DNA of 64,000 nucleotides from Richelia sinica FACHB-800 (GTDB lineage Bacteria; Cyanobacteriota; Cyanobacteriia; Cyanobacteriales; Nostocaceae), in contig NZ_JACJTT010000007.1 of assembly GCF_014698825.1 (NCBI RefSeq), forward strand, positions 1 through 64,000, written 5' to 3'. Of this stretch, positions 47,221 to 56,864 are shown piece after piece. The notes beneath the pieces were generated by a model. It did no database searches. It saw only the letters and a program-made list of their open reading frames with translations, and was not told the origin of the DNA. Position numbers and translations under genes: made by a program. Every line of letters begins with the position of its first letter. Position 1 is the first letter of the stretch.

Positions 47221-48117
47221 TCATTTGCGGATACCATTTTCTCTTCTTAATCGGGGATTGACAAATTCATTTAACCCTTCACCAAGTAGTGATAACCCTA
47301 CCACCATAATTGTCATTGCTAATCCAGGAAACAGGGTAGTCCACCAAATACCTGTGGGTAAAGCTTCCAGGGCCTGTTTTAAATCATATCCCCATTCTGG
47401 CACTTCTTCTGGCAATCCCAACCCTAAAAACCCTAAACCCCCTAAAACCAAAATGGCATCGGCAGCATTGAGGGTAAATAGTACAGGTACACTTTGGATG
47501 ACATTAAAAAATAAATATCGAGAAAGTACAATCCAGGTAGAAGCACCCATCGCTTGTGCTGCTTCAATGTAAACTTCTGTTTTCACACTGACTGTGTGGT
47601 TGCGAACAACACGATAATATTGGGGTATGTAAGCAATGCTAATAGCGATCGCTGCATTTAAGATTCCTCTCCCCACCACAAAAGCCAATGTCACAGAAAG
47701 TAGCAACCCTGGTAGGGTGTAAATGCTATCCATGAGAAATAGCAACACCTTGTCTAATCTACCTCCCAGATAGCCACTCACCATCCCCAAGGGAACACCT
47801 ATCACCATACTTAAGGCCGTCGCTAAAACTACAACCTGTAGTGCCGCTTGTGCGCCAAATATAGTGCGGGAAAATACATCATGTCCCAACCGACTTGTCC
47901 CAAACCAATGCTTGGCCGAAGGTGCATCATGAATAGGATTAGTTAAAAATTCCTTGGGATTTTGCAGCCATCCCCAAGCCTGAAATACAGGTGCGAAAAA
48001 AGCTAGGAAAATAAAAAATAGGGTAATAATTAACCCTATCAGCATTAATTGCTGAGATAAACTAGATTTTTTGGCAAAATTGAGGAAACTGAGTGATTTA
48101 CGTTTTGTAATGGTCAT
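47221..48117 (-). CDS. DppC/OppC-type ABC transporter permease
   Basis: 298 residues with about six helices and the N-terminal extension typical of DppC/OppC. Conserved features are HWFGTSRLGHDVFSR, the EAA loop (EAAQAMGASTWIVLSRYLF) that contacts the ATPase, and GGLGFLGLGLPEEVPEWGYD. It would be one half of a peptide, nickel or similar importer. No DppB, ATPase or binding-protein gene is adjacent, so the partners must lie elsewhere, as is common in cyanobacteria. Confidence 0.9.
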   Translation of the reverse strand: MTITKRKSLSFLNFAKKSSLSQQLMLIGLIITLFFIFLAFFAPVFQAWGWLQNPKEFLTNPIHDAPSAKHWFGTSRLGHDVFSRTIFGAQAALQVVVLATALSMVIGVPLGMVSGYLGGRLDKVLLFLMDSIYTLPGLLLSVTLAFVVGRGILNAAIAISIAYIPQYYRVVRNHTVSVKTEVYIEAAQAMGASTWIVLSRYLFFNVIQSVPVLFTLNAADAILVLGGLGFLGLGLPEEVPEWGYDLKQALEALPTGIWWTTLFPGLAMTIMVVGLSLLGEGLNEFVNPRLRRENGIRK

Positions 48118-48288
48118 GCTGTGTTGACTTCAATATTTTGTCCGGCTGACGACCTTTCATGCAGACAGCAAAGAGGATTAACTTTCCCATTGCTGCATAG
48201 ATGGTGTCATCATAACTAATCAACCAGACATGATATTAGAAGTCAGCAAAAATATTTCAGTTCCCCTCGTGATTCGAGAAACAATCAC

Positions 48289-48909
48289 CTAGACACCAGC
48301 TTGAAAGATTTGATTAGCAGTTAAGTTCAAATTTGGGAAACTAGGCGACATAATCAGGTCATCACCGCGAAATTGACTGACTTGGTATTCCCCATCTTTC
48401 AACTCATAAATAGAGATTGTTGGTTGCTTGGGGTTGCCAATCAAGGCTCGACCACCTAAAGCAGCATAATCAATAATCCAGTATTCAGCAATCCCCATTT
48501 CCTCATAATCAGCTAGCTTTTTGTGGTAATCATCACGCCAGTTGCTACTCACCACCTCTACCACCAAAGGAACAGAAGCTGATTGACTAATGGTAGACTC
48601 TTTTTTCCATAAAGGTTCGTTGGCTAAATTGGGTCTATTCAACAGCAGTATATCTGGTGAATAACCAGATTCTTTGTTAGGTGGTTTGATGAAAGCTGTT
48701 TTGGGGATGAAATATGGAAGTTTTAGCCGTTTATATTCTGTGACTATTTCTCCCACTAAAAACCCCACTATTTCTTCATGGTCTCCTACTGGTGGTGTCA
48801 TTTCTACAATTACTCCATCATGGAGTTCATAGCGGACTCCTGTCTGCGGATACCACTCTACAAACTCTGCAAAGGTTACTAGTTTGTGTTTAGGTAAGGC
48901 TTGCACCAT
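48289..48909 (-). CDS. Uma2-family (PD-(D/E)XK-like) protein
   Basis: 206 residues, complete. The catalytic-like core reads YSPDILLLNR, then VVEVVSSNW and DYHKKLADYEEMGIAEYWIID, the usual Uma2 layout with a restriction-endonuclease-like fold. Cyanobacterial genomes carry dozens of these genes with no settled function. The Asp and Glu ligands are kept; the Lys-like position is taken by the S-S-N stretch, as in most family members. It lies just downstream of the NTRC gene on the same strand with 48 bases between. A C-terminal fragment of another Uma2 lies at 31280-31600. Confidence 0.85.
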   Translation of the reverse strand: MVQALPKHKLVTFAEFVEWYPQTGVRYELHDGVIVEMTPPVGDHEEIVGFLVGEIVTEYKRLKLPYFIPKTAFIKPPNKESGYSPDILLLNRPNLANEPLWKKESTISQSASVPLVVEVVSSNWRDDYHKKLADYEEMGIAEYWIIDYAALGGRALIGNPKQPTISIYELKDGEYQVSQFRGDDLIMSPSFPNLNLTANQIFQAGV

Positions 48910-48957
48910 ATTTTACCTGCTTATGTAAAATTTACCACATTTCCCCATCCCTGTTTT

Positions 48958-50328
48958 CTACAAATTACTCTCAATTAATTGGCGATATTCACTCTTTTGC
49001 TTCACACCCTTGAGTTCCTTCACCAGTTCCTTGTCCTTGAAAAACTGGACAGTAGGTGTGCCTGTTACTCCAGCATTTTCAGCAATTTCTCGGTCTTTGT
49101 CGATATCAATTTCCACAAAATGGATTTTGCTGTCAAATTCATCTACAACCTTATTTAATATCGGCTTGAGAGTATGACAGGGGCCGCAACCAGGGGAAAC
49201 ATATTTAACGATGAGTAGGCGATCGCTTTCGTGGAATAATTTTCTTAAAGCATAGCCACCTTCATGGCGTGTTGCTTGTAAACTAAACTCAGCCGCTGGG
49301 TCTACTACTGTCTTCGTCTCTACCTCTGATGCCAATTCATTATTAGCAGTTGCAGACTGGAGATGAAACTCCTGAATCAAACCCTTGCTAGATAACCACC
49401 TTTCCGCCAACATTGCCGCCATACATCCAGTGCCCGCAGCTGTAATTGCTTGACGAAACTCATGGTCTTGCACATCCCCAGCCGCAAACACACCTTCTAC
49501 ACTAGTTTCCATCAAACCGTTTTTGGTGACAACATAACCCACTTCATCCAGTTCTAGTTGTCCTTTAAATAAAGAAGTATTGGGAGTGTGACCAATGGCG
49601 TAAAACAACCCCTTAGCAGGTAATACACTTTCTTCTCCAGTCACAGTATTACGGACTTTCACCCCATCCATATGACCATTACCTACCACATCCACAGCCA
49701 CTGTGTGCCAATGCACCTGGATTTTGGGGTTACTTAACAGTCGGTCTTGCATCGCCTTAGAAGCACGCATCTTCTCCGAACGTACCAACAGATTCACCTT
49801 AGAACCATACTTGGTCAAATAAATAGCCTCTTCCGCCGCGGAATCTCCCGCACCAATAACCGCCAACTCCGCACCGTGAAAAATGGGTGTAGCACCATCA
49901 CAAATGGCACAGGCGGAAATTCCCCGACTCCAAAATTGTTGTTCACTGGGTAAACCCAACCGTTTTGCAGTAGCTCCAGTAGCAATAATTATACTATGAG
50001 CCTTAATTTCCCTTTCCTCAGAACGAATAGTAAAAGGACGCTGACTCAAATCAACAGAAATCACATCTTCTGTATATAACTCAGCCCCCCAACGTTCTGC
50101 CTGGGCCTTCATTTTATCCATCAATTCTGGCCCAGTAATACCTTGGGGAAAGCCAGGGAAGTTTTCTACCTCTGTTGTAGTCATCAACTGTCCACCAGGT
50201 AAACCCCCAGCTTGGAACCCTTCAAAAACAACAGGTTTTAAATTCGCACGTCCAGCATAAATAGCTGCGGTGTAACCTGCTGGACCAGAACCAATAATCA
50301 CTAAGTTTTCTACTGTTGGGTTAACCAT
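48958..50328 (-). CDS. trxB: NADPH-thioredoxin reductase with fused thioredoxin domain (NTRC)
   Basis: 456 residues. The reductase part (1 to ~320) has the FAD motif GSGPAGY (13-19), a redox CAIC pair (C140/C143), an NADPH-binding GAGDSAAEE and a late AAGDVQD. The C-terminal thioredoxin domain has CGPC (C381/C384) with Gly in place of the usual Trp before it (SPGCGPC), as in plant NTRC. It passes electrons from NADPH to 2-Cys peroxiredoxin and other targets, helping redox control in darkness. The fusion is typical of filamentous cyanobacteria and plants. The symbol trxB covers the reductase part only. Confidence 0.94.
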   Translation of the reverse strand: MVNPTVENLVIIGSGPAGYTAAIYAGRANLKPVVFEGFQAGGLPGGQLMTTTEVENFPGFPQGITGPELMDKMKAQAERWGAELYTEDVISVDLSQRPFTIRSEEREIKAHSIIIATGATAKRLGLPSEQQFWSRGISACAICDGATPIFHGAELAVIGAGDSAAEEAIYLTKYGSKVNLLVRSEKMRASKAMQDRLLSNPKIQVHWHTVAVDVVGNGHMDGVKVRNTVTGEESVLPAKGLFYAIGHTPNTSLFKGQLELDEVGYVVTKNGLMETSVEGVFAAGDVQDHEFRQAITAAGTGCMAAMLAERWLSSKGLIQEFHLQSATANNELASEVETKTVVDPAAEFSLQATRHEGGYALRKLFHESDRLLIVKYVSPGCGPCHTLKPILNKVVDEFDSKIHFVEIDIDKDREIAENAGVTGTPTVQFFKDKELVKELKGVKQKSEYRQLIESNL

Positions 50329-50597
50329 ATTTATACAAACTCATAACGACTACGCTTAATATATCATAACATAACCGGAGAGGGAACAGGTGATAGGGAG
50401 TACAGAGATGTTTGTTTTCAATAAATAGGCGCTATGTGCAATTAATTTTGCGTGGGTACTTATAACCACTGATAAATATTCAACCCACCATTGAAGAAGC
50501 AAATTAGACTTTGATAAATATGTTTGCTATGAGACAATACACAACAGTAAAAAGCCACTCTCACTGAGACAACAAACAATTCTAGGAATAAAGAGTT

Positions 50598-51929
50598 ATG
50601 GCAACCAATAACCCCACCTCTGATGTATTAGAGAAAATTCGTCAGCAATTTGACAGTTCTCCATATCCGAGAACCCCCCTAGAACAATCTCCTAAAGATA
50701 ACTTTAACTTATTGTATATTCATAATTTTGTTACACCTTATTATCTAAGAAATCAAAAAGTTATCAACACTCAAGACAAAATCATTTTAGATGCAGGGTG
50801 TGGCACAGGTTATAAATCATTAGTGTTAGCAGAAGCTAATCCAGGTGCAAAAATTGTGGGTGTGGATATTTCCGCAGAATCAATTAAATTAGCAAAACAA
50901 CGCTTGGAATATCACGGATTTAACAACACTGAGTTTTATGTCTTGCCTGTAGAAGATTTACCCCAGATAGGTTATGAATTTGATTATATAAATTGTGATG
51001 AACTTCTCTACCTTTTTCCAGATATTGCCATTGCTTTGCAGGCAATGAAATCTGTACTTAAAGCTGATGGAATTATTCGCAGTAATTTACACAGTTCCAT
51101 TCAAAGATTTAATTATTTTCGCGCTCAAAAAGTTTTCACAATGATGGGATTAATGGATAGTAATCCAGAAGACCTGGAAGTGGAAATAGTCATCGAATCA
51201 ATGAAGGCACTAAAAGATAATATCAACCTCAAAGCTACTACTTGGAATTCTCAATACGAAGAAGCAGAAGACAGAAAAGAACGGATTTTAATGAATTTCT
51301 TGTTCCAAGGAGATAAAGGCTATACTATCACAGACCTCTTTGCAGCTTTACGGACATCTGAATTAGAGTTCATTAATATGGTGAACTGGCGTAAATGGGA
51401 CTTGATGCAGTTATTTAAAGAACCGGATAACTTACCTGCTTTTCTAGCCATGAGTTTACCAGAAATTTCCCAGGAAGAACAATTACAGTTATTTGAACTG
51501 CTACAACCTGTCCATAGATTACTAGATTTTTGGTGTGGTCATCCTCAGCAACAGCATACATTTGTACCTATTTCTGAATGGACAGACTCAGAATGGCAAA
51601 GGGCAACAGTGTATCTACATCCCCAACTCAAAAGTCCTCAATTCCAAGAAGATTTGTTTGCCTGTATTAGAGAAGTTAGACCATTGACAATCAGTCGCTA
51701 CCTATCTCCACCAGAAGAAGTTATTAGTATAGATAGCTCTATTGCTCCTTGTTTGGTTCCATTGTTAGAACAACCGCAAACTATTATTTCGTTAGCAAAA
51801 CGATGGCAGCAAATCAGACCTATAGATCCTGTTACCTTAGCACCCAACGATGAACAGCAAATATTTGATGTCATCAAACAGCTACTGTTGAAACTAGAGG
51901 AACTGGGTTATCTCATGCTTGAGTGTTAA
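50598..51929 (+). CDS. SAM-dependent methyltransferase with a large C-terminal extension
   Basis: 443 residues. A class I methyltransferase domain covers about 55-200: motif I ILDAGCGTGYKS (63-75), IVGVDISAESI for the ribose-binding acidic residue, and the motif DYINCDELL. The first 30 residues (IRQQFDSSPYPRTPLEQSPK) and the ~240-residue C-terminal part have no assignment; the C-terminal part is helical and contains a Trp/His-rich stretch (WCGHPQQQHTF). The substrate is unknown. The location before pilA suggests a link to pilus or glycan modification, but that is inference from position only. Confidence 0.82.
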   Translation: MATNNPTSDVLEKIRQQFDSSPYPRTPLEQSPKDNFNLLYIHNFVTPYYLRNQKVINTQDKIILDAGCGTGYKSLVLAEANPGAKIVGVDISAESIKLAKQRLEYHGFNNTEFYVLPVEDLPQIGYEFDYINCDELLYLFPDIAIALQAMKSVLKADGIIRSNLHSSIQRFNYFRAQKVFTMMGLMDSNPEDLEVEIVIESMKALKDNINLKATTWNSQYEEAEDRKERILMNFLFQGDKGYTITDLFAALRTSELEFINMVNWRKWDLMQLFKEPDNLPAFLAMSLPEISQEEQLQLFELLQPVHRLLDFWCGHPQQQHTFVPISEWTDSEWQRATVYLHPQLKSPQFQEDLFACIREVRPLTISRYLSPPEEVISIDSSIAPCLVPLLEQPQTIISLAKRWQQIRPIDPVTLAPNDEQQIFDVIKQLLLKLEELGYLMLEC

Positions 51930-52099
51930 TCAATACTGGCAAAATCTCGCCAGTCTAAACATAGTAATAATACTGTTCATTATTACCTATAGATGTGGTA
52001 AAGAATGCCAGCTTGGTCAGTATCTCTTGGCTATTAGGAGAAAAGCAAAATCGATGAAAATCGCTCTAGTAGGGACATCTAGAACTTGGAAAGGAGAAT

Positions 52100-52115
52100 A
52101 AAAAAAATTTTTTTT
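52100..52115. promoter_or_regulatory. A8T8 tract upstream of pilA
   Basis: Eight A followed directly by eight T, 80 bases before the pilA ATG. Such tracts are intrinsically bent and are often found as UP-like elements or nucleoid-protein sites near strong promoters. The role here is inference. Confidence 0.35.
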
Positions 52116-52195
52116 GCAAGTGATATGAAAGTGATCGGAAGTGGGTAACTTACATTTAGAAATCAAAAAACACCCTTGCCCAAGGAACCAGAGCA

Positions 52196-52762
52196 ATGAA
52201 AACCGATCTTAAAGTTAAATTTTTGCAACATATCCTGAATAAAAAGAACAACGAAGAAGGTTTCACCTTGATTGAGTTGTTGGTTGTTATTATCATTATT
52301 GGTATTTTATCTGCGATCGCTCTCCCCTCCTTCCTTAACCAAGCTAACAAAGCCAAGCAGTCCGAAGCTAAAACTTATATCGGTTCAATGAACCGCGCTC
52401 AACAAGCTTACTACGCAGAAAATAACGTTTTTGCTGATAACGATAGTTTTGCTAAATTAGGTCTTGGTATCAACACCCAAACACAAAACTACCAATACAA
52501 AATCGCCAATGGTGGCAGTGGTCAAACCACAGTATCTAACCGTGCCCAACCTAAAGAATCCTCTGCACCTATCAAAGCCTATGTTGGTGGTGTAGGTATA
52601 GGCACATTGGGTGATAGCAGCGAAGCTACTACCGTAGCCATCCTTTGTGAAGCTAACCAACCTATCAACATCAACAACGCTCTTAATGGTGAAACAGACG
52701 CAACATTTACTGGTGGAACAACCCCTCCTGAATGTCCAACTGATTACAGCCTCGTTAAGTAA
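52196..52762 (+). CDS. pilA: Type IV major pilin-like protein PilA
   Basis: 188 residues. A 22-residue leader ends in EG and is followed by FTLIELLVVIIIIG, the prepilin peptidase site (cleavage after G22, Glu at +5). The hydrophobic helix continues to about residue 50. The globular C-terminal part contains two Cys (LCEANQ and PECPTDY) able to form the D-region disulfide loop, and many Thr, Ser and Asn residues suited to glycosylation. In filamentous cyanobacteria PilA builds pili for gliding of hormogonia. The OGT-like gene follows in the same direction after two hairpins. Confidence 0.92.
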   Translation: MKTDLKVKFLQHILNKKNNEEGFTLIELLVVIIIIGILSAIALPSFLNQANKAKQSEAKTYIGSMNRAQQAYYAENNVFADNDSFAKLGLGINTQTQNYQYKIANGGSGQTTVSNRAQPKESSAPIKAYVGGVGIGTLGDSSEATTVAILCEANQPININNALNGETDATFTGGTTPPECPTDYSLVK

Positions 52763-52852
52763 TCAATTGAGTTAGTAGGTGGGCAATCAACTGACTCACC
52801 TTACTTAAATATACAACCAAGCTTTAATTAATAAGCTAATTTATTATACTGC

Positions 52853-52884
52853 TAAAGTGGGTAGAATTTTCTCTGTCCACTTTA
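52853..52884 (+). terminator. Hairpin between pilA and the OGT-like gene
   Basis: TAAAGTGG (52853-52860) and CCACTTTA (52877-52884) pair perfectly around a 16-base loop and are followed by ATTCTATTTAAAATG. A weaker hairpin lies upstream at about 52775-52809 (AGTAGGTG with CACCTTACT). Together they could trim or attenuate transcription so that pilA is expressed above the downstream gene. Confidence 0.45.
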
Positions 52885-52939
52885 ATTCTATTTAAAATGT
52901 TTGCTTAATTAATCTCCAATTTGCTCAACGAATATTCAA

Positions 52940-55153
52940 ATGAATAATATTATTAGTTACCAGGAACAGGCTACACAATCCTTTCAGGTAGGAAACTACA
53001 TCCAAGCTGCAAATTTATATGAACAAGCCATTACTGCTGCCCCTGAAGTAGTATCGAATTATTGGCATTTGGGATTATCTTTGCTGTTACAAGGACAAGA
53101 AACAGAAGCACAAATGACTTGGATGCTACCATTAGCAGAAGCTGAAGATAGCACCATAGAAATATATACACAGGAACTGCTACAAATTTTAGAGTCAGAA
53201 GCACAAAGACAAGAAAAATTAGGAGAATTATCTCTAGCTTGGACAATTTGCCAACATATTCGAGAAATTAATCCCCAGAACATTAATAATAACTTAAAAA
53301 TTCTGTTGCTCTCCATCAAAATTGGTAACTGTGAAGAAACAGAATTACAGGAATTAGGCATTATTGAATTATTAAAACAACATCCCCAAACCAGCTTAAA
53401 TTTAGAATTATTATTAAAAGTCTTAGAGCAAGTATTTGATACACCAAATTTACACCTATCATCTCCAGATTTATTAGCAGCTTGTTTAAATTATATTGAG
53501 CATCCGCAAAAAATATTTTTCATAGTTTTAAGTGCTGCTGTTAAAATCGGACATACCTTCAAAAATCCCCAACTTGCTGCCCAAATCTTAGATTTATATT
53601 TGCGTCTAGACTTTAATAATGTAGAAATTCTCAGACATTTAGCTATTTTTTATCAAGATGCTAAAAATCATGAACAGGGAATAGAGAAAGCTAAATTATG
53701 TCTGGCTTTATCCACAGAATTAGCAGACAAAATTTTTGCTGCTCATTTATTGTTACGTGGGTTGATGAGTGCTGGTGGATATTGGGAAGAAATATGTGCA
53801 ACCAGTCGAGAATTAGAGTATTTTCAAGCAGAATTTATTCAAGCCCAACCCCTGGCCATTGATGAAGTCAGGACGCTGCGGTTACTCACACCATCCTTTG
53901 CTATACCACATATTAAAGATAGCCCAGCACAATTTAGAACAATACATAACCAAATAGCACAAATATTCCAAAATAATATTCAAGCTCTTGCTCCTGACCA
54001 GGCAAAACGATATTCTCAACACTGCATTAATAAACAGAAAAAAACACTTGCTGCCCGCAAATTAAAGATAGGATATGTTTCCTACGCCCTAAGAAGGCAT
54101 TCTGTAGGCTGGTTAGCTAGGTGGTTATTTGATCATCACAATCGTGATGAATTTGAAATTTATGCTTATCTAGTTAATTACAGATTAGTCGATGATTTTC
54201 TCCAAGAACTTTACACCCATAAGGCAGATAAAGCCCATAAATTAGATATGGATGCCTTAGAAATTGCCGAAACAATCTATGCAGATGATATTGATATTTT
54301 AGTTGATTTAGATAGCATTACTTTAGATATTACCAGTGAAGTTATAGCCCTTAAACCTGCACCAATTCAAGTTACTTGGTTGGGTTGGGACGCTTCTGGC
54401 ATACCTGCTGTTGATTATTTTATTGCTGACCCTTATGTATTGCCACATTCAGCACAAAATTATTACCCTGAGAAAATTTGGCGCTTACCTCACACATATG
54501 TGGCTGTTGATGGTTTTGAAGTGGGTGTACCAACTTTACGTCGTCAAGATTTAGATATTCCTGATGATGCGGTGGTTTATTTGAGTGCTCAACGAGGATA
54601 CAAACGCCATCCTGAAACCACAAGATGGCAAATGAAAATTATCAAAGAAGTTCCTAATAGCTACTTTTTAATTAAAGGTAGCGCTCAAGAAGATTCGATT
54701 CAAGAATTTTTTCACAAAATAGCCGCAGAAGAAGGGGTAGATTTTTCGAGATTGAAATTCTTGTCTGCCGATCCTACTGAGTCTATTCACAGAGCTAATT
54801 TAGCCATTGCTGACGTGGTATTAGATACTTATCCCTACAACGGTGCTACCACGACCCTCGAAACCCTGTGGATGGGTATTCCCATCGTCACTAGAGTGGG
54901 AGAGCAATTTGCAGCCCGGAACAGCTATACCATGATGATGAATGCAGGAATTACAGAAGGTATTGCTTGGAGTGATGAAGAGTATGTAGAGTGGGGTGTG
55001 CGGTTAGGTAAGGATGAAAATTTAAGGCAGCAAATATCCTGGCAGTTACGTCAATCAAGACAAACTGCACGTTTATGGAATGGTAAGCAGTTTACTCGTG
55101 AGATGGAGAATGCTTACAAGCAAATGTGGGAACAGTTTCAGGTAAACCAGTAG
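52940..55153 (+). CDS. ogtA: TPR protein with OGT-like (GT41) glycosyltransferase domain
   Basis: 737 residues. TPR-like helices occupy roughly 1-370. The catalytic domain starts near 375 (KLKIGYVSYALRRHSVGWLA, with the family His), continues through PAPIQVTWLGWDASG and ends with DTYPYNGATTTLETLWMGIP, the UDP-binding region of O-GlcNAc transferases. This would attach GlcNAc or a related sugar to Ser/Thr of proteins. As I recall, in Nostoc punctiforme the ogtA gene lies next to pilA and is needed for hormogonium development and motility, the same layout as here. PilA is the obvious candidate target, but an indirect regulatory role is equally possible. Confidence 0.88.
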   Translation: MNNIISYQEQATQSFQVGNYIQAANLYEQAITAAPEVVSNYWHLGLSLLLQGQETEAQMTWMLPLAEAEDSTIEIYTQELLQILESEAQRQEKLGELSLAWTICQHIREINPQNINNNLKILLLSIKIGNCEETELQELGIIELLKQHPQTSLNLELLLKVLEQVFDTPNLHLSSPDLLAACLNYIEHPQKIFFIVLSAAVKIGHTFKNPQLAAQILDLYLRLDFNNVEILRHLAIFYQDAKNHEQGIEKAKLCLALSTELADKIFAAHLLLRGLMSAGGYWEEICATSRELEYFQAEFIQAQPLAIDEVRTLRLLTPSFAIPHIKDSPAQFRTIHNQIAQIFQNNIQALAPDQAKRYSQHCINKQKKTLAARKLKIGYVSYALRRHSVGWLARWLFDHHNRDEFEIYAYLVNYRLVDDFLQELYTHKADKAHKLDMDALEIAETIYADDIDILVDLDSITLDITSEVIALKPAPIQVTWLGWDASGIPAVDYFIADPYVLPHSAQNYYPEKIWRLPHTYVAVDGFEVGVPTLRRQDLDIPDDAVVYLSAQRGYKRHPETTRWQMKIIKEVPNSYFLIKGSAQEDSIQEFFHKIAAEEGVDFSRLKFLSADPTESIHRANLAIADVVLDTYPYNGATTTLETLWMGIPIVTRVGEQFAARNSYTMMMNAGITEGIAWSDEEYVEWGVRLGKDENLRQQISWQLRQSRQTARLWNGKQFTREMENAYKQMWEQFQVNQ

Positions 55154-55170
55154 CGGGCTGTTTGGCCCGC
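55153..55170. other. GC-rich hairpin at the OGT-like stop codon
   Basis: GCGGGC (55153-55158) and GCCCGC (55165-55170) pair perfectly around TGTTTG. The first base is the last base of the TAG stop. There is no T-run, so it may protect the mRNA 3' end or act as a weak terminator. Confidence 0.4.
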
Positions 55171-55210
55171 ACCACAAGACAGATTAGACTCAGATGGATA
55201 CTTCATTGAA

Positions 55211-56776
55211 CTATGGTGTTTCTGGGAAAGTTTGCACCTTACCATCTGGACTCAGCACAACTCTGATTCTGAGACTTTGACCAGCTTTATTGGCTGAGAC
55301 AAAGGGTGTGCCAATTTCAGGAATACCACTATTATCAACATATTGCCTTGCTGCTTGGTTTAAAGGCAAAATCCTCTCAATCATGCCGTCAACGCCCAAC
55401 ATTAGACTGTACTCTAGGGTGTCTGATAAGCCCGTCGGTGGTTGCCAACGTTTTTTCAGGTAATCTCTGGCTTCTGCTATTTGTGGTGTGTCAAATAATG
55501 TAGCTGTTTTTGCTGGTTCAGAAGCAGTGGTGGTGCGTGCTGCTCGCAATTTTGTGACTAAATCATTACTTGCTCCAGCAGTAGCATCAGCAGGTGTAGA
55601 AATTTCTCGATTGAGTTGTTGTAAATCTAGGGCAGCAGAGGGAAGAGGAGGGGCGATAGGAGAGGCTAGTGGTTGAGGAACAGGGGAAATATTAGTTGGT
55701 GCGCGTTTGGTGTTGAGATTAGCAGCAGCTTGACTGCTAGCAATCGTGATATTTGTGGGAGAAATAACCCCTGCGGGATTTGGGCGAGTATTGGGGGCTT
55801 TGGTTGGTAATGATAATGCTGGGTTAGCACTGAGAGGGGGTTTAGTTTGCCCTAATATATCCAGTGTCTTTTGTGGGGATGTATTAGCTGTGGAGTTGGG
55901 GACTGTGAGAGGGTTAGGAATGGATGCTGATGGTATTGCTGGGGATGCACCTAAAGTAGGTAAAGGAATGGGGTTACTACTACTAGGGGCTGGGGGTAAA
56001 ATTAAGGGAGAAATTGCTGGTTGAGGTGTAGGCAGATTGGGCGGAGGACTGGGTTGGAGGGCTAAGTTAGCTGGTTCGGAATTAGGTTTGCTAGCTGTTT
56101 GGGTTTGATTTGATTGGCGTTGGCTGGCATATTGCCAAGTGAAAGGAGCTAAACCAACAGCTAATACTAATACGGCGGCAATTGGGGCCCAAGTAGGTAA
56201 GGTGACAGAAGATGTTTCATGGCCAAGATTTGGTAATGCCATGACATCGGCAGAATATTCATCTAGGGCTGTTGCTAAATCAAATAGTTGTAAAAGACTG
56301 AGTTGAATATAGGGGCCAGATGTGGGATGGGCGAGGGAACCAAAAAATAATTTATGGGTTAAATTTTCACTAGGTTCTAAATAAATTTTTGCTTCTGGTA
56401 TTTGGTTAGCAACAGGATTGATGGTTTGGGCAGAAAAGGTAGGGGGATGAGTATCTGGTGATTCTAATGGTTCAGGAATGGAAGTAGAGGGAAGGGATGT
56501 GGAGAAACTGAGCCAAAAATTATCGGCGGACTGGTGAAGAAGTTCTTGAACGTAGATGGTGACGACATCACACAAAGCTTGGAGTTGATCGCGATCGCCC
56601 CTTATAGCTACTTTACTTTCTGAGGGTAGTCCGGGAGCATCAAAATGTAATTCAAATCGTAAGTCTTTGAGGACAGTTGTTCCCATCCAACGGGATAAAG
56701 GCGAGCTTTGGGCCCAGATTTCCAGGGTACAACTGGGCGGTGTGTAGCGACGGATAACAGAATTAGATCGAGGCAT
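55211..56776 (-). CDS. DUF4335 protein
   Basis: 521 residues. The N-terminal ~185 residues (SVIRRYTPPSCTLEIWAQSS, FELHFDAPGLPSE) match the cyanobacterial DUF4335 family. A membrane helix follows near 191-212 (IAAVLVLAVGLAPFTWQYA), then a long Pro/Ser/Ala-rich linker (~220-400) and a C-terminal domain (YLKKRWQPPTGLSDTLEYSL) that reads like a TonB-type or periplasmic beta domain. The DUF3038 gene lies 88 bases upstream on the same strand, as usual for this pair. Function unknown. Confidence 0.82.
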   Translation of the reverse strand: MPRSNSVIRRYTPPSCTLEIWAQSSPLSRWMGTTVLKDLRFELHFDAPGLPSESKVAIRGDRDQLQALCDVVTIYVQELLHQSADNFWLSFSTSLPSTSIPEPLESPDTHPPTFSAQTINPVANQIPEAKIYLEPSENLTHKLFFGSLAHPTSGPYIQLSLLQLFDLATALDEYSADVMALPNLGHETSSVTLPTWAPIAAVLVLAVGLAPFTWQYASQRQSNQTQTASKPNSEPANLALQPSPPPNLPTPQPAISPLILPPAPSSSNPIPLPTLGASPAIPSASIPNPLTVPNSTANTSPQKTLDILGQTKPPLSANPALSLPTKAPNTRPNPAGVISPTNITIASSQAAANLNTKRAPTNISPVPQPLASPIAPPLPSAALDLQQLNREISTPADATAGASNDLVTKLRAARTTTASEPAKTATLFDTPQIAEARDYLKKRWQPPTGLSDTLEYSLMLGVDGMIERILPLNQAARQYVDNSGIPEIGTPFVSANKAGQSLRIRVVLSPDGKVQTFPETP

Positions 56777-56864
56777 AGGAGGAATGGGAAGGGAGACGAT
56801 TGGGAATTTTGGATTTTGGATTTTAGATGTTGGGATGAGTTATCATCAATCGCAAATCGAAAAT

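Noticed and set aside
51919-52101. 60-codon frame overlapping the methyltransferase stop
   Set aside because: No domain pattern; it ends in the A8T8 region upstream of pilA.
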